Part shown: in pieces, positions 9,517 through 22,394 of the stretch
How the letters are laid out: each line of letters opens with the position of its first letter
Position numbering within the stretch: the stretch's first letter is position 1
Source of the DNA: Gerris lacustris
Lineage: Eukaryota > Arthropoda > Insecta > Hemiptera > Gerridae
Reading direction: 5' to 3'
DNA: 64,000 nt
NCBI GenBank assembly: GCA_951217055.1
Contig: OX578277.1
Location: forward strand, 9,110,329-9,174,328
The notes under the pieces: model-generated
Seen by the model: the letters and a program-made list of their open reading frames with translations, nothing else
What the model was told of the DNA's origin: nothing
Database searches by the model: none
Translations under genes and position numbers: made by a program

Positions 9517-11229
9517 CAAAATCTTTTTTTAATATTTTTGTCCACCTATCCATTTCATTAATATAAATACATTTGTAAATAATATAAATATATTATTGTT
9601 ATTAAATCTTGTTTTTTAATTTCCTTCTAATTTATAAATTTTTACTACAAGATGTTTTGAGGCTATTGAGGGGGTGAAACAAAATGTTCTACAAAAATTG
9701 AAATTAACTCTCGGGTGAGCGTGGTCTAATACAGACACGAGGAGGCGCGGAACCCTGATAGCACTTAATCTGTTTTATATGCCCACACAACAGGTAAAAT
9801 AAATATAAACTTGAAATAATTTTAGCATAATATTATAAAACATATTTAAATTGGTTTTATTATTTTTTTAATTTATGAAATACCGTTTTTTAGTCTCATA
9901 GTTTATAAGCACAAAATTAGTCAGTCTCAATTATAATTTTTAAATTTTTAATTTTTTCTGTATATTTTTATTATTTTATTTTTAAATTCAGGTACCATAT
10001 TAATTTATTTTGTATTATATGTTTAAATTTCACTAAAATTAGCGTAATACTAAAATTTAAGTGAAAGTGGCGCGGGTCCCCTGTCTGGACAATATGGGCA
10101 CAGAATTGAAGTATAATCACGTACGATGCCAAACAGTAACTGATTCTCTTGATAAAAGCAAGAAATGTAGCTAGAAAAATCCCTAGCTTCCAATCGCACC
10201 TACGTCTATCTCAATTTCATAGTTATATCTCAAATTTAGGCCTCCCAGTTCCCGAGGGTTAAGTATGAAGATAGGGTTTTAGTGCTAAAATGTATGAAAA
10301 TATTATAAGATATAAATCTCCTTCTCGGTCAATGTGTAAGATATGGGTTTTGGCTTAGACCACAGGTTTATATAAATTAAATAAAATAGTCAAATTTTCA
10401 TATAAAAGCATGTATTTTATATTTTTAACTGAAGGGCACCTTTTACTTTATAATATGATAATAATATATTGGGCATTTGTCTTCCTCCTGTTGTCTACAT
10501 CTTCCCTAGACTTGTTTTTAATCCCTTGTTAATAAATGACATTGGATGGTTCGAGGTTGTAAACTTTCATCATTTATGTTGAATGTAGGGCAAAAATTCA
10601 TTTCTCGACTTCGCCTCAAGGTATTAAGGTTTTTACATGTACACCAAATTTGGTACTTTTTTTACTTTAGCACCCCCCTACATCCCTTTGTGTTAATAGT
10701 TATTTAGATGAGGGAAACCATACAGAGTAGCATATATTCCTTAGTCCAAATTACTATTAAGATGAAAGGATATTTATTCCAATGTACCTTGGGACAAAGG
10801 AATATCACACTTGTGTATATAATTGTGATCATATCCCTTAGTTTAATCAACTATTAAGATACAGGAATATTAAATATAAAACTGCCCCAGGAGTCTCAAT
10901 GTCTTGGGGAGACAAACACACAAACCTTTGAGACTTTTGTAGGGCAGACTAACGTTTAGAACCAAGGGGGATGCTAAAGTAAAAAAGTGCCCCAAAAGGA
11001 AACAAAATGGGTATATTAGATTTCAGCTGGGACAAAGTTATCTTAATAAATTTAAATACAAATTCAACCGTATAAATAGTTTTGCATTTAGTTTTACAGA
11101 TTTCAATTCAACTTCTTGAGCGCTTATTTCAAGACTCATTAAAAAGAAAGAAATCAGTATCTCGGATTTTTTTTTTTTTTTTTTCAGCAATACTATTTAT
11201 TGTATATTATATTATATATACTATTTCAG
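9517..11229. other. AT-rich DNA with repeat fragments
   Basis: No gene is recognised. 10590-10680 is a fragment of the same phrase-type repeat as 39660-39725 ('aaaattcatttctcgacttcgcct', then 'acatgtacaccaaatttgg'). 10740-10870 repeats a motif around 'taaggaatatca'/'attaagatgaaaggatat' with its own internal near-copies. The remainder is unremarkable. Confidence 0.5.
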
Positions 11230-14200
11230 GAAGGATTTTTTTTCCCTGGGGGTGGTGGGGGGGCGATAGGGGGGGGGTCACCCTCGGTCCGGTCCCGACA
11301 ATGGGGAAAATCGGTCCCGCCGTCCTAGGATTAGCGGTTTTCGAGATATTCCCGTCGGGAATGCCCGATTTCCCGGTGGGTCCTGGGGGGCGCGGGTGAG
11401 GGAAAAAAAATATTCCGACCCCCGGGCGTCGTGGGGCCCCCCGGGGGGAACACTTTTTGTAGGAAACTTTTTCCCCCCCGAAGCACGGGGGGGGCGCTAA
11501 AAATCGAAAACACCCGATTTTGGGGCCTTTTTCGGACGCGTGTATCTTTTTCCCTGTTCACTTTAAAAAAAAAACAAAAAACTATTTTTTCCTAAATCGA
11601 GTGCTCTACAAAAAAGATCCCTTGGGTCGGACCGCTGCGGTCCGCCGTTTTCGAGTTATGCGGAAAAAACCGTTTTTTGGGGGGAAAAAAAAATTTCGAA
11701 AAATCGCGGCGCGGCAACCGCGCGTGCTGAATTTTTTTCCACCTGATACATTTTAGGGGGGAGTCCCACGAGTGAGAAAATACCACCCGCGGATTTTCCC
11801 TACTTTCCGTTTGGCGTCGGGAACTCCCCCCGTTTTACCGCAAAACGGAAAATGCGAAAAAAAAATTTTCGTCATTTTTTTTCTCAGCGAGTATGTGTAG
11901 GGGAAATACCGTTTGAAGGGCGTCCGGTAGGTTTCCCCGGTAGCTTTAAGGAAAAAAATACCGAGGGGCGGTCGGAGGCGGGGGGCGGCGGCGGGGGCGG
12001 ACCGCGTACCGCCGACGGGCCGATTTACGTGTTTTTAGCGCCGACCCAGCGAACTTCAAACTCTGCACCCCCCTCTTCAACTTGAGAATTTCCCGACGGG
12101 ACTCGCAGGGTAGTTTCAGGGCGTAGTGGACTACGAGAAACCGTCTTTCTTTTTTCTTAGCTATCGACATTTTTCCCGTGGGGGGGCGAAAACCGATATT
12201 TCGGGAAATTTCGGTCGAAAAACCGACCTTGCCGACTTCAAACTCTGCACCCCCCTCTTTAACTTGAGAATTTCCCGACGGGACTCGCAGGGTAGTTTCA
12301 TCGCATAGTTGTCTACGAGAACCGGTTTTTTTGTTTTCTTGACTCCGACGGTTCTCCTCCTGGAGGGGGAAATGTAAAAAAAATCGGAATTTCGTACTTT
12401 TTTTTTTTTCACTTCGGGGCCCCCGTAGCCCCCCTTAAAATGCGATGAGGCAAACGAAACTTATGGGGCGTCTGACCCCATCAGTCCTCTACACGAAACC
12501 TCTTTCGGTTTTTTTTCGCCGGTTTCCGGGCGCCGTGGGGAGGGGGACGAATCGTTTTTCGCCCAAAACCGGATGTGGTAATTTTCGCGTAAATGTTGTA
12601 TCTCCTCCTAGGGTTTTAAAAGTGGTGAATTGGGACCAATTGCACCTTTTCAGGTTAGGTCCCGGATTTCTGACCGAGCCCTTCGTTTTTTGAAATTTCG
12701 ATTTCCGGGCCCCCCCCGAATTTTTGAAATTTTCGTCTGCCCATTAAATTTCCCCTATTTATTTTATGGGGCCCTTGATTTTTTTAAATATAGACATCTG
12801 TAAGGAATAACGCTATACAAAAAATTAGGGTCCTACGACTTATAGTTTTCGAGAAAAAAAATGTCGAAATTTCGAAAATTACGTATTTTTCGACGCTAGC
12901 TTCTATACCGCATTTTTCGACTTTAAACCGCCGTAGCTCCCTCTATAATGCGAATATCGGGTTGAATTTCGGTGGGCGTCTTTAATTCACGGTGCTTTAC
13001 CGAAACCTTCTTCAATTTTATTTTCACCGGTGCTTGGGCGCAGTGGGGGGGCCCGAATATCTTTATAAGGGCTTTTTCGAAATTCTACAAATCGGAATAA
13101 CATTTTCCCTGTATCCCGTGGAGAAAAACTCTAATTGCCTTTTTTGTAGCCCGCAAATAGGCCTTTAAGTCCATATAAGACACAACGCGGTCGGACCTAA
13201 ATTACGCCCACTACGAGAAATTAAAATTGAATTACGTACTAAAAACCCAATTTTCACCCGTTCTTAGCCCCTTAAATTTCCCCAAATTGCTTTTTAAGGG
13301 TAAAATTATAGTTTTTCTTAATCGCCTTGCCAAAACCTTTAAAATGATATATATGTCGACCCGATCGGGCGACTTTCGATTTTTGCTAAAATAATCACGG
13401 GTCCTAGCCTAGCTTCATTTTGGGGGGAAAAATATATTTTTTTTTTTGGTCGACGACCCCACATGTGTTATACATGGTTGGAAAGCTAATTTTTTTTTAA
13501 TAGGGGAGACACTCTTCATCTTTTTTCTTCGCGACCAATATTTTCCGAGAAAAGCCCGAAAAACATGGTTTCCCGCCAAAAAGTTCAAATGTTTGAACGC
13601 CATTATCTCGGAAAGTATTGGTCGGGGAAAAAAATTTTCAAGAGTAGGACCCCCCCCTGAAAAAAAAAGATCTTTCCAACCATGTATAACACGTATATGG
13701 TTGTCGACCAAAAAATTTCCCGAAATCGAGAACGGCAAAATCAGGGAAATTTCGACAAATTTTTGGAAGGTGGTCCGATTTTCACCAAATTCGGTATACA
13801 CCCGTTGTTTGACACCACAAAAAGGATTATGAAAGAATTTTCCGGAAAAAAAATTTTCCGGGCCCCCCCCCCATAATTTTGAAATTTGTATATGCCCGTA
13901 AAATTCGTTTGGACGCCTTTACGGGGTTCTTAATTTTTGGTCATGTAGAAAGCCGAAATAAATGACGCTATGCCAAAAATTAGGGTTCCAAGGCTAAAAC
14001 TTTTTGGGGAAAAAAATGTTGAATAATTTGGGGTTCAGTCTAAAATTAATAAATCCGCCTTTTTCCGCTCTTCCAAGTGGCCTACCTTTTTCCCCGTATC
14101 CCCTGGAGAAAAACGCTACGGGACTTTTTTGTAGCCCGCAAATAGACCTTTAAGCCCGTATATGACACGCGGCGGTCGGACCTCAAGTACGCCCGCTACG

Positions 14201-14400
14201 GGAGATTGAAATTGAACTGCGCACTAAAAACCCGACTTTCACCCGTTTTCAGCCTTCAAAATTTCCCCAAACGGCTTTATCCGGGTAAAACTACGGTTCT
14301 TCTCGACCGCCGTGCCGAAACCTTTGAAACGATATGTATATCGACCCGATCGGGCGACTTTCGATTTTCACCGAACCCGACCTGTCGAGCGCCGACTCCG

Positions 14401-14599
14401 TACGGGCGCCGACACTATACCGGCGCCGACACTATACCGGCGCCGACACTACACCGGCGCCAACACTGTACCGGCGCCAACACTGTACCGGCGCCAACAC
14501 TGTACCGGCGCCGACACTATACCGGCGCCAACACTATACCGGCGCCAACACTATACCGGCGCCAACACTATACGGGCGCCAACACTATACCGGCGCTGA
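14401..14599 (+). repeat. 17-bp minisatellite, about 12 copies
   Basis: The unit is CGGCGCCAACACTATAC with small variants ('gccgac', 'ctgtac', 'ctacac'). It lies directly before the terminal palindrome of unit 1. A matching array with the same unit and almost the same copy number lies at 19740-19939. Confidence 0.95.
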
Positions 14600-14602
14600 C
14601 CG

Positions 14603-14652
14603 CTAGCTGCGTCCCGTTGGCCGCCGCTTGCGGCGGCCACGGGACCAGCTAG
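14603..14652 (+). other. 50-bp near-perfect palindrome ending in CTAG (Helitron-like 3' end)
   Basis: The core stem GGCCGCCGC-TT-GCGGCGGCC is perfect. It is extended outwards by GTCCCG/CGGGAC and CTAGCTG/CAGCTAG with one or two unpaired bases. CTAG (14649-14652) is followed by T. A GC-rich hairpin about 10 nt before a terminal CTRR placed against a T is the hallmark of Helitron 3' ends. Confidence 0.6.
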
Positions 14653-17600
14653 TTGATAATACTATTTCCCCAAGCTTATACGCCCCCCCGGTGGAGGTAG
14701 GAGAGCGGTTTTCGGGGGCCGGGTGTGTTCCGGTCCCAAACGGTCGGGGACCGCGTGAAAACCGCCTCCGGTGACCCGTTTCCCGGTTACGGGCGACGGT
14801 ATCGCCCGTTTTCCCGGCGGGCTCCGGGGACCGCGGGCACCCGAAAAAAAATATTCCGACCCCGCGGCGTCGTGGGGCGCATTAGGGGCGACGACTTTTA
14901 GAGGAAACTTTTTTCCCCCCGGCGTACGGGGGGGGCGCTAAAATTCGAAAACACCCGATTTCGGGGCCTTTTTCGGACGCGTGTATCTTTTTCCCCGTTC
15001 ACTTTAAAAAAAAAACAAAAAACTATTTTTTCCTAAATTTAGAGGCCTACAAAAAAGGTCCTTTGGGTCGGACCGCTGCGGTCGACCGTATCCGAGTTAT
15101 GCGGAAAAAACCGTTTTTTAAGGGGGAAGAAAAATTTCAAAAAATCGCGGCGCGGCGACCGCGAGCGCTGAATTTTTTTCCACCTGATACATTTTAGGGG
15201 GGAGTCTCACGAGTGAGAAAATACCGCCCGCGGATTTTCCCTACTTTCCGTTTGGCGTCGGGAACTCCCCCCGTTTTACCGCAAAACGGAAAATGCGAAA
15301 AAAAAAATTTCGTCATTTTTTTTCTCCTCGACTATACGTAGTGGAAATACCGTTTGAGGGGCGATCGATAGGCGAAAGTGATTTCTTTAAAGAAAAAAAT
15401 ACCGAGGGGCGGTTGGAGGCGAAGGGCGGCGGCGGGGGTGGTGCGCGTCCCGCAGACGGGCCGATTTTCGCGTTTTTTCGGCCGACCCCGCCGACTTGGG
15501 GGCGGTACATGGAGCCTTAAACTCGAGAGTTTCCCGACGGGACTCCCAGGGTACTTTTGGCACATAGTGGCCTAAGAGAAAATGTTTTCCATTTTTCTTA
15601 GCTAAAGACATTTTTCCCGTGGGGGGGCGAAAACCCCCATTTTTGGTCGATTTTGGCCGAAAAACACGACTTTGCCGACTTCGAGGTGGTAACTGGCCCC
15701 TTAAACTCGAGAGTTTCCCGACGAGACTTATAGTGTATTTCCGGGGTACGGTCCCCTCAAAGGAACCGGTGGATTTATAATTTCACTGCACACGGTTCTC
15801 TTCCGGGGGCGGAAAATGTCAAAAAAATTTGGAATTTTTTTCCCCGTTTTCCGCCAATTATGTCCACTTGGAGGCCCATGTAGCCCCCCTTAAATTGCGT
15901 CTAGACAAACGAAACTTATGGGGCGTCTGACCCCGACTGTCCTCTACACGAAACCTCTTTCGGTTTTTTTGCGCCGGTGTCCGGGCGCCGTACGGGGGGG
16001 ATCATATATGAAAAAAGTGAAATTTCAGTTAACGAGTTGCAAAAAAGTATTTGTATCTCCTCCTAGGGTTTTAAAAGTGGGAAATTGGGACCAATTGCAC
16101 CTTTTCAGGTTAGGTGTCGGACACACCAACAAACCCTTCGTTTTTCAAAATTTCGATTTTGGGGCCCCCCACGAATTTTTGAAATTTTTGTCTGTATATA
16201 TTTCCCCCCGCTTTTGTTAACTTCGGGGCCCCCGTAGCCCCCCTTTAAATGCGTTTAGACAAACGAAACTTATTGGGCGTCTGACCCGTACAGTCCTGTA
16301 CACGTAAACCCTTTCGGTTTTTTTTCGCCGGTTTCCGGGCGCCGTACGGGGGGGATCAAAACCGAAAAAAGTGAAATTTCAGTTAACGAGTTACAAAAAA
16401 GTATTTGTATCTCCTCCTAGGGTTTTAAAAGTGGAGATTTGGGACCAATTGCATCTTTTAGGGTTAGGTGTCGGACACACCAACAAACCCTTCGTTTTTC
16501 GAAATTTCGATTTTTGGGCCCCCCCCGTTTTTTTGAAATTTTCGTCTGCCCATAAAATTTTCCCTATTTATTTTATGGTACCCTTGATTTTTTTACGTGT
16601 AGACATATATAAGGAATAACGCTATACAAAAAATCAGTTCTCTACCACTTATAGTGTTCGGGAAAAAAAATGTCAAAGTTTCGAAAATTTCGTCTTTTTC
16701 GACCCTTTTTCTTACACCGCTTTTTTCGACTTTAAACCGTCGTAGCTCCCTCTAAAATGCGAATATCGAGTTGATTTTCGGTGGGCGTCTTCACCCCACG
16801 GTGGTTTCCCGAAACCTTCTTCGATTTTTTTTTCACCGGTGCCCGGGCGCCGTGCCGGGGGGCGAAAACCCCCATTCTTGGTCGATTTTGGCCAAAAAAA
16901 CACGACTTTGCCCACTTCGAGGTGGTAAACGGCCCCTTAAACTTGAGAGTTTCCCGACGGGGCTCCCAGGGTACTTTTGGCACATACTGGCCTACGAGAA
17001 ATCGTTTTTCTTTTTTCTTAGCTAACGACATTTTTCCCATGGGGGGGTGAAAACCCCGATATTTGGTCGATTTTGGCCAAAAAACACGACTTTGCTGACT
17101 TCGAGGTGGTAACTGGCCCCTTAAACTCGAGAGTTTCCCGACGGGACTTATAGGGTATTTCCGGGGTACGGTCCCCTCAAAGGACTCGGTCGATTTATAA
17201 TTTCAATGCACACGGTTCTCTTCCAGGGGCGAAAATGTCAAAAGAATTGGGAATTTTCCCCCGTTTTCCGCCACTTACTTCGCTTTAAGTCGCTTTTTCG
17301 ACTTTAAATCCCCGTAGCTCCCTCTTAAATGCGAATATCGGGCAGATTTTTTGTGGGCGTCTCTATCTCACGGTTTTTGACCGAAAACTCATTCGATTTT
17401 TTTTTTACCGTTACCTTAGCGCCTTGGGGGCCTCAATATCCGTTTAAGGGGTTTTTCGAATTTCTTTAAACTGGCATAGCGATTTCCCGGTAGCCTGTGG
17501 AGAAAAACGATTCAAGGCTTTTTTGTAGTCGACGAGTAGGACTTTATTCCCATATAAGACACGAGGCTGTCAGATCTAAAGTACGCCGACTATGAGAGAT

Positions 17601-19739
17601 TAAAATTGAATTATGAACTAGAAACTCAAATTTTACCGGGTTTTAGCCTCTAAAATTTTCCCTAATAGCTTTATCTAGATAAAACTATAGTTTTTCTTTA
17701 TCGCCTTGCCGAATCCTTTAAAATGATATATATGTCGATCTGATCGGGCGACTTTCGATTTTCACTAAAATAATCACAGGTCCCTAGCCTTGCTTTTTTT
17801 TTAGTAAAAAAAAAAAAAACTTTTTTTGGTCGACGACCCCACATGTTTTATACATGGTTGGAAAGCTAATTTTTTTTAATAGGGGAGACACTCTTGAACT
17901 TTTTTCTTCCCGATCAATATTTTCCAAGAAAAGCCCAAAAAACATCGAAATTCCCAAATTTCACTCAATCTTTGGACGCCATTATCTCGGAAAATATTGG
18001 TCAGGGAAAAAAAGTTTTGTGAGTATGACCCCCAGTGAAAAAAAAAAATCTTTCCAACCATATATAACACGTATGGGGTCGTCGACCAAAAAATTTCCCC
18101 AAATCGAGAACGGCAAAATCTGGGAAATTTCGACAAATTTTTGCAAGGTGCTCCGAATTTCCCCAAATTTGGTATGCACCCGGTGTTTGACACCACAAAA
18201 AGGATTATGAAAGAATTGTCCGGAAAAAAAATTTTTCCGGGTCCCCCCCATAATTTTGAAATTTTTATATGCCCATAAAATTTGTTTGAACGCATTTACG
18301 GGGTTCTTAAATTTTTTACGTATAGAAAGCCGTAATAAATGACGCTATACAAAAAATTAGGGTTCTAAGGCTAAAGCTTTTTGAGGAAAAAAATGTTGAA
18401 TAATTTGGGGTCAGTCTAAAATTAATAAATCCCCACTTTTTCGAGGTTCGAAGTGGCTCAACTTTTTCTTTGTATCCCGTGGAGAAAAATCTATTTGTCT
18501 TTTTTGTAGCCCGCAAATAGACCTTTAAGTCCATATAAGACACAACGCGGTCGGACCTAAAGTACGCCCACTTCGAGAGATTGAAATTGAATTACGTACT
18601 AAAAACCCAATTTTCACCCGTTCTTAGCCTCTAAAATTTCCCCAAATGGCTTTTTCCCGGAAAAGCGATAGTTTTTCTTGATCGCCTTGCCAAAACCTTT
18701 AAAATGATATATATATATCGACCCGATCGGGCGACTTTCGATTTTCAAGAAAATAATCACAGGTAAGTAGGCTGGATTTTTTTTAGGGAAAAAAAAAATT
18801 TATTTTTTGGTCGATGACCCCACATGTTTTTCACATGGTTGAAAAGCTATTTTTTTTTTAATAGGGGAGACACTCTTGAATTTTTTTCTTCCCGATCAAT
18901 ATTTTCCAAGAAAAGCCCACAAAACATGGTTTCCCGCCAAAAAGTCCCAATTTTTGATCGCCATTATCTCGGAAAATATTGGTCAGGTAAAAAAAAATTT
19001 ATGGGTATGACCCCAAGTGAAATAAAAAGACCTTTCCAACCATGTATAACACATATATGGTTGTCAACCAAAAATTTCCCCGAAATCGAGAACGGCAAAA
19101 TCTGGGAAATTTCGACAAATTTTTGCATGGTGCTCTGATTTTGACCAAATTCGATATACACCCGTTGTTTGACACCACAAAAAGGATTATGAAAGTATTT
19201 TCCGAAAAAAAAAAAATTTCCGGGCCCCCCCCCCATAATTTTGAAATTTTTATATGCCCATAAAATTTGTTTGAACGCATTCACGGGGTTAAAGCGTTAA
19301 GGTACGTGTAGAAAGCCGTAATAAATGACGCTATGCAAAAAATTAGGGTTCTAAGGCTAAAACGTTTTTGGGAAAAAATAGTTGAATAATTAGGGGTTCA
19401 CTCTAAAATTAATAAATCCACCTTTTTCCGCTCTTCGAAATGGCATATCAGTTCCCCGCATGCCGTGGAGAAAAACGCTACGGAGCTTTTTTGTAGCCCG
19501 CAAATAGACCTTTATGGCCATATAAGACACGATGCGGTCGGACCTAAAGTAGGCCCACTACGAGAGATTGAAATTGAATTACGCACTAGAAACAAAAACG
19601 TCACCCGTTTATGCCTCTAAAATTTCCCCAAATGGCTTTATAAGGGTAAAACTATAGTTTTTCTTGATCGCCTTGCCAAAACCTTTAAAGTGATATGTAT
19701 GTCGACCCGATCGGGTGACTTTCGATTTTCACGAATTTT

Positions 19740-19939
19740 ATACGGGCGCCAACCCTATACCGCCAACCCTATACCGGCGCCAACACTATGCGCGCGCCAA
19801 CACTATACCAGCGCCAACACTATACTGGCGCCAACACTATACCGGCGCCAACACTATACCGGCGCCAACACTATACGTACGCCAACACTATACCGGCGCC
19901 AACACTATACCGGCGCCAACACTATACCAGCGCCAACAG
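19740..19939 (+). repeat. 17-bp minisatellite, about 12 copies, unit 2
   Basis: Same CGGCGCCAACACTATAC unit as at 14401-14599, here nearly always with 'CCAAC' rather than 'CCGAC', plus a few decayed units at the left end. Confidence 0.95.
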
Positions 19940-19989
19940 CTGGCTGAGTTCCGCTGGCCGCCGCTTGCGGCGGCCACGGGACCAGCTAG
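19940..19989 (+). other. 50-bp palindrome ending in CTAG, unit 2
   Basis: Same length and core stem (GGCCGCCGC-TT-GCGGCGGCC) as the palindrome at 14603-14652, with CTGGCTG instead of CTAGCTG on the left arm. CTAG (19986-19989) is followed by T, after which the sequence returns at once to AT-rich DNA. This marks a sharp element boundary. Confidence 0.6.
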
Positions 19990-21579
19990 TTTGACCTAAT
20001 TCGTATTTAAATTGACTAAATTTGAGATTTTTTATTTAACGTGTAAATCTATCAAAGTAAAATTTTTTCGTTGTCACAAAACCTTTTTATTACTATGTAT
20101 TGAATTCTTGTATTCTACATACATGAAAATGCAAAAATAAATGGTACAAATAAAAATATACGTAAAAATTACAATCATAATGGGCAAGAGACACAAAAAA
20201 ATCTAAAATAAGGGTAAAAAATGGTAAATCAAGAGAGCTCTTTGAACAAAAGTATTATAAAATGGGATGACCTGACGTATTATTACTGCGTTCTATGTTA
20301 AGATCTCTCTTTAGTAAACTAGTGAAATTTTACTAAGGACATCACTCCGGCTGGTAACACTGCGCTACCTCAGACAAAGAACAGGTTTTTTTTACTATCC
20401 CCTCACCCCAGATCCAGAATCCAGATCCTTCCAAGAGAACTTTTTTAGTATGCGAACGACTCTCGTCTGGAGTAGATCGCGCGTTACGGCTTTCCAATGG
20501 ATTTCAACACATTTTGATCATTTTAAAAATTTAATATTTAAAATCAATTTACGCATTTATAATGTTTTAAGTATAAACTAAATAGTCAATAACATTAAAA
20601 AAAAGTGCAACTCTTAAAACAAGAATATAGTTTGCTTTTTAAAAAAATACGTCATATATATATTTAAAATATACAATTGGACAAATATTTTTTTTAAAAA
20701 ATCGTGGCGTAGATCAATTCCTGACATATAAACGAACATAACGATGCTGTGATTTTATTTTATTTATTTGTTAAGTTTTATATTTTTCAAACTTTTTATT
20801 TTATAAAAGTGCGTAATTTAACCTAATTAATTTTAAGAGTTTTTGTTATTTCTTTGCAATAACATTCTAAATATTGTATGATATTTTCGCTTCGCTAAAA
20901 AATATTTGTCTCTAGTTTTTTTAAAATTATTAATTGAGCCTGAGGAAAGAAATGTACGAAAAAATGAAGACTATGAGGAATTATTGTTATTTTTTTCTCA
21001 TCCTCGTTTTATATGTAAGTAAATATTTATTTTTATTAGATTTTGATTTAAATAATATAATATTCTTATAATTTATATGATGACAATACGTTGAAGTTAT
21101 TGCCAATTCAGTAAAGGTTAAATTATCCGAAATTTTATTGAACACATATTATAAGTTTTCAGTTTTTATGTTGTTTCTTTTACGTGTTGATCAACACATG
21201 ATATGGATATTACAGGAAATTCGCTCACTTTACACATCTGTTCGAGATAATAAAACAGAGAAAATTTTGGTTCCCTTATCTGCCTTTCTGACTGTCCGTT
21301 TAACATTTTTGAGCCGATATATATTAAAAACGATTTATCCGATTTTAATTAAATTTAGATTGTACACCCATAACACTGTTATGCAAAATTTAATGAACTT
21401 TCAGGCTCCAAGGAAATTTTATCTGACTTTTATGTTTTTGAGGTTGCTGAATCCGAATCTGAAGTCAAAATTTATCCTCTACGTACAGTTTTCCCGGAAA
21501 ATGCGCCTAACGTTCGGAAAAATTGTGTTTTTGGGGGTTTTCGACCCAATTGTCCTTTGTTGTAAAACAAAAAATGAGA
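19990..21579. other. AT-rich DNA without a recognised gene
   Basis: A possible short signal-peptide-like exon at 20952-21014 is described under findings. The open frame from 21138 runs into a phrase-type repeat and is not credited. Confidence 0.4.
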
Positions 21580-22300
21580 AATAATATAATTTATGAAAAG
21601 GGTGAACTCTCCACTTTTTGGCACCCTTAAAAGCAATTTAAAATGGTTCTAATTAATATAATTTATTTCTATTAATCTATAGGCATTACAGTAATAATCG
21701 AAAATCGTTCGAATTTAAATGGTAGGTTATAATTAGCTCATTTTTGGTCCCATATTAATTTTAATCTTCTATACGTCTTCTAGGAATTCGTTCTCTTCTG
21801 CATGCGTACAAACTTTGTTTTTAATTATTATTAATACCTTTATTAATTTTTAAAATACATTAATACATGATTAATACATTACAAAGCTATTTGATCTTTC
21901 TGAAGAACGAAAATATGTTTATGTCTCCGATTTAAAAAATTCCTAGCCAGAAATCCGTTTCAGATATCAGGGAACATTTTTGGTTCCGTGTCTGTCTGTC
22001 GGTCTGTCGCTAAATCTTTGTGAACCAACATATCTTAAAAACTAATCGTCTGCGATTTTATTGAAATTTGGATGTTAGGCCATCCAAATGTTAGTCCATT
22101 TATTGGTCCCATATAATAGTTTCAACCTTCTGCGCGCATTTGTTTCTCTTCCACATGCGCAAACACATTTATACACTTATAGCTTCAAAAGTACTTATCT
22201 GATTTCTATATGAACATTTTATATAGTTTATCGAAAGTTACCCGCAGATATAGCCCCAGATTAATTTGAACCTTCTGCGTTCTTTAACTTTTGCTACATT
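21240..22300. repeat. Phrase-type interspersed repeats ('...ttatccgattttaattaaattt', 'ctgtctgtcggtctgtc')
   Basis: Two similar passages occur: around 21275-21370 ('ctgactgtccgtttaacat', then 'taaaaacgatttatccgatt') and around 21990-22075 ('ctgtctgtcggtctgtcgct', then 'taaaaactaatcgtctgcga'). Each is followed by a 'aaatttggat/aaatttagat' phrase. They resemble the modules at 30.2, 39.7 and 60.6 kb. Non-coding. Confidence 0.45.
21580..21695. repeat. Dispersed repeat ('ctttttggcacccttaaaagca'), copy 2
   Basis: Matches 5625-5740 in the same orientation. 'atttatgaaa.gggt' precedes and 'aattaatataattt' follows the identical core. Confidence 0.55.
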
Positions 22301-22394
22301 AATACTTTGATTCATGTAAAAAATCAAAACAATTGATTAAAAATCGGGGGAAACAATTAAACAAATTTGACAAAAAGCACATACTCAATAAAGT

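Larger units (their letters stand above)
11230..14652 (+). mobile_element. GC-rich Helitron-like unit, copy 1
   Basis: Composition changes sharply here from AT-rich to GC-rich with long C and G runs and ends after the palindrome at 14603-14652. From about 11390 it is homologous to the next unit from about 14835 ('aatattccgacccc', 'cggacgcgtgtatctttttc', 'cacctgatacattttagggg'). Its tail (13448-14652) has the same order as the tail of copy 2 (18808-19989): a 'ggtcgacgaccccacatg' block, a 'gtagcccgcaaatag' block, a 17-bp minisatellite, then the palindrome ending CTAG. All long open frames differ between the copies and look like repeat artefacts. The 5' end cannot be fixed. Confidence 0.5.
14653..19989 (+). 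mobile_element. GC-rich Helitron-like unit, copy 2 (with internal duplications)
   Basis: Tandem, same-orientation relative of the preceding unit, enlarged to about 5.3 kb by internal copies. A block with 'cccgacgggactc' occurs in pairs about 183 bp apart (near 15523/15706 and 16943/17127; in unit 1 near 12082/12264). The 'aacgaaactta...gggcgtctgacc' block occurs near 15908 and 16261 (unit 1: 12453). The 'ggtcgacgaccccacatg' block occurs near 17829 and again near 18808. It ends with the minisatellite and palindrome. No coding sequence is recognised. Confidence 0.5.

Noticed and set aside
14206..14652. Frames with repeated 'GANTIPAPTLYRRQH' resembling a repetitive surface protein
   Set aside because: A 17-bp unit is open in all three frames at once, which shows that it is a minisatellite, not a selected protein. 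The same applies at 19690-19999.
11082..19284. Many 60-140-residue frames in the GC-rich island
   Set aside because: Frames are not conserved between the homologous units, overlap on both strands and contain homopolymer-driven residues. No motif was recognised.
21138..21584. A 148-residue plus-strand frame
   Set aside because: It runs into phrase-type repeat sequence shared in style with 21990-22075, has no recognisable domain and has the AT-driven composition of chance frames.
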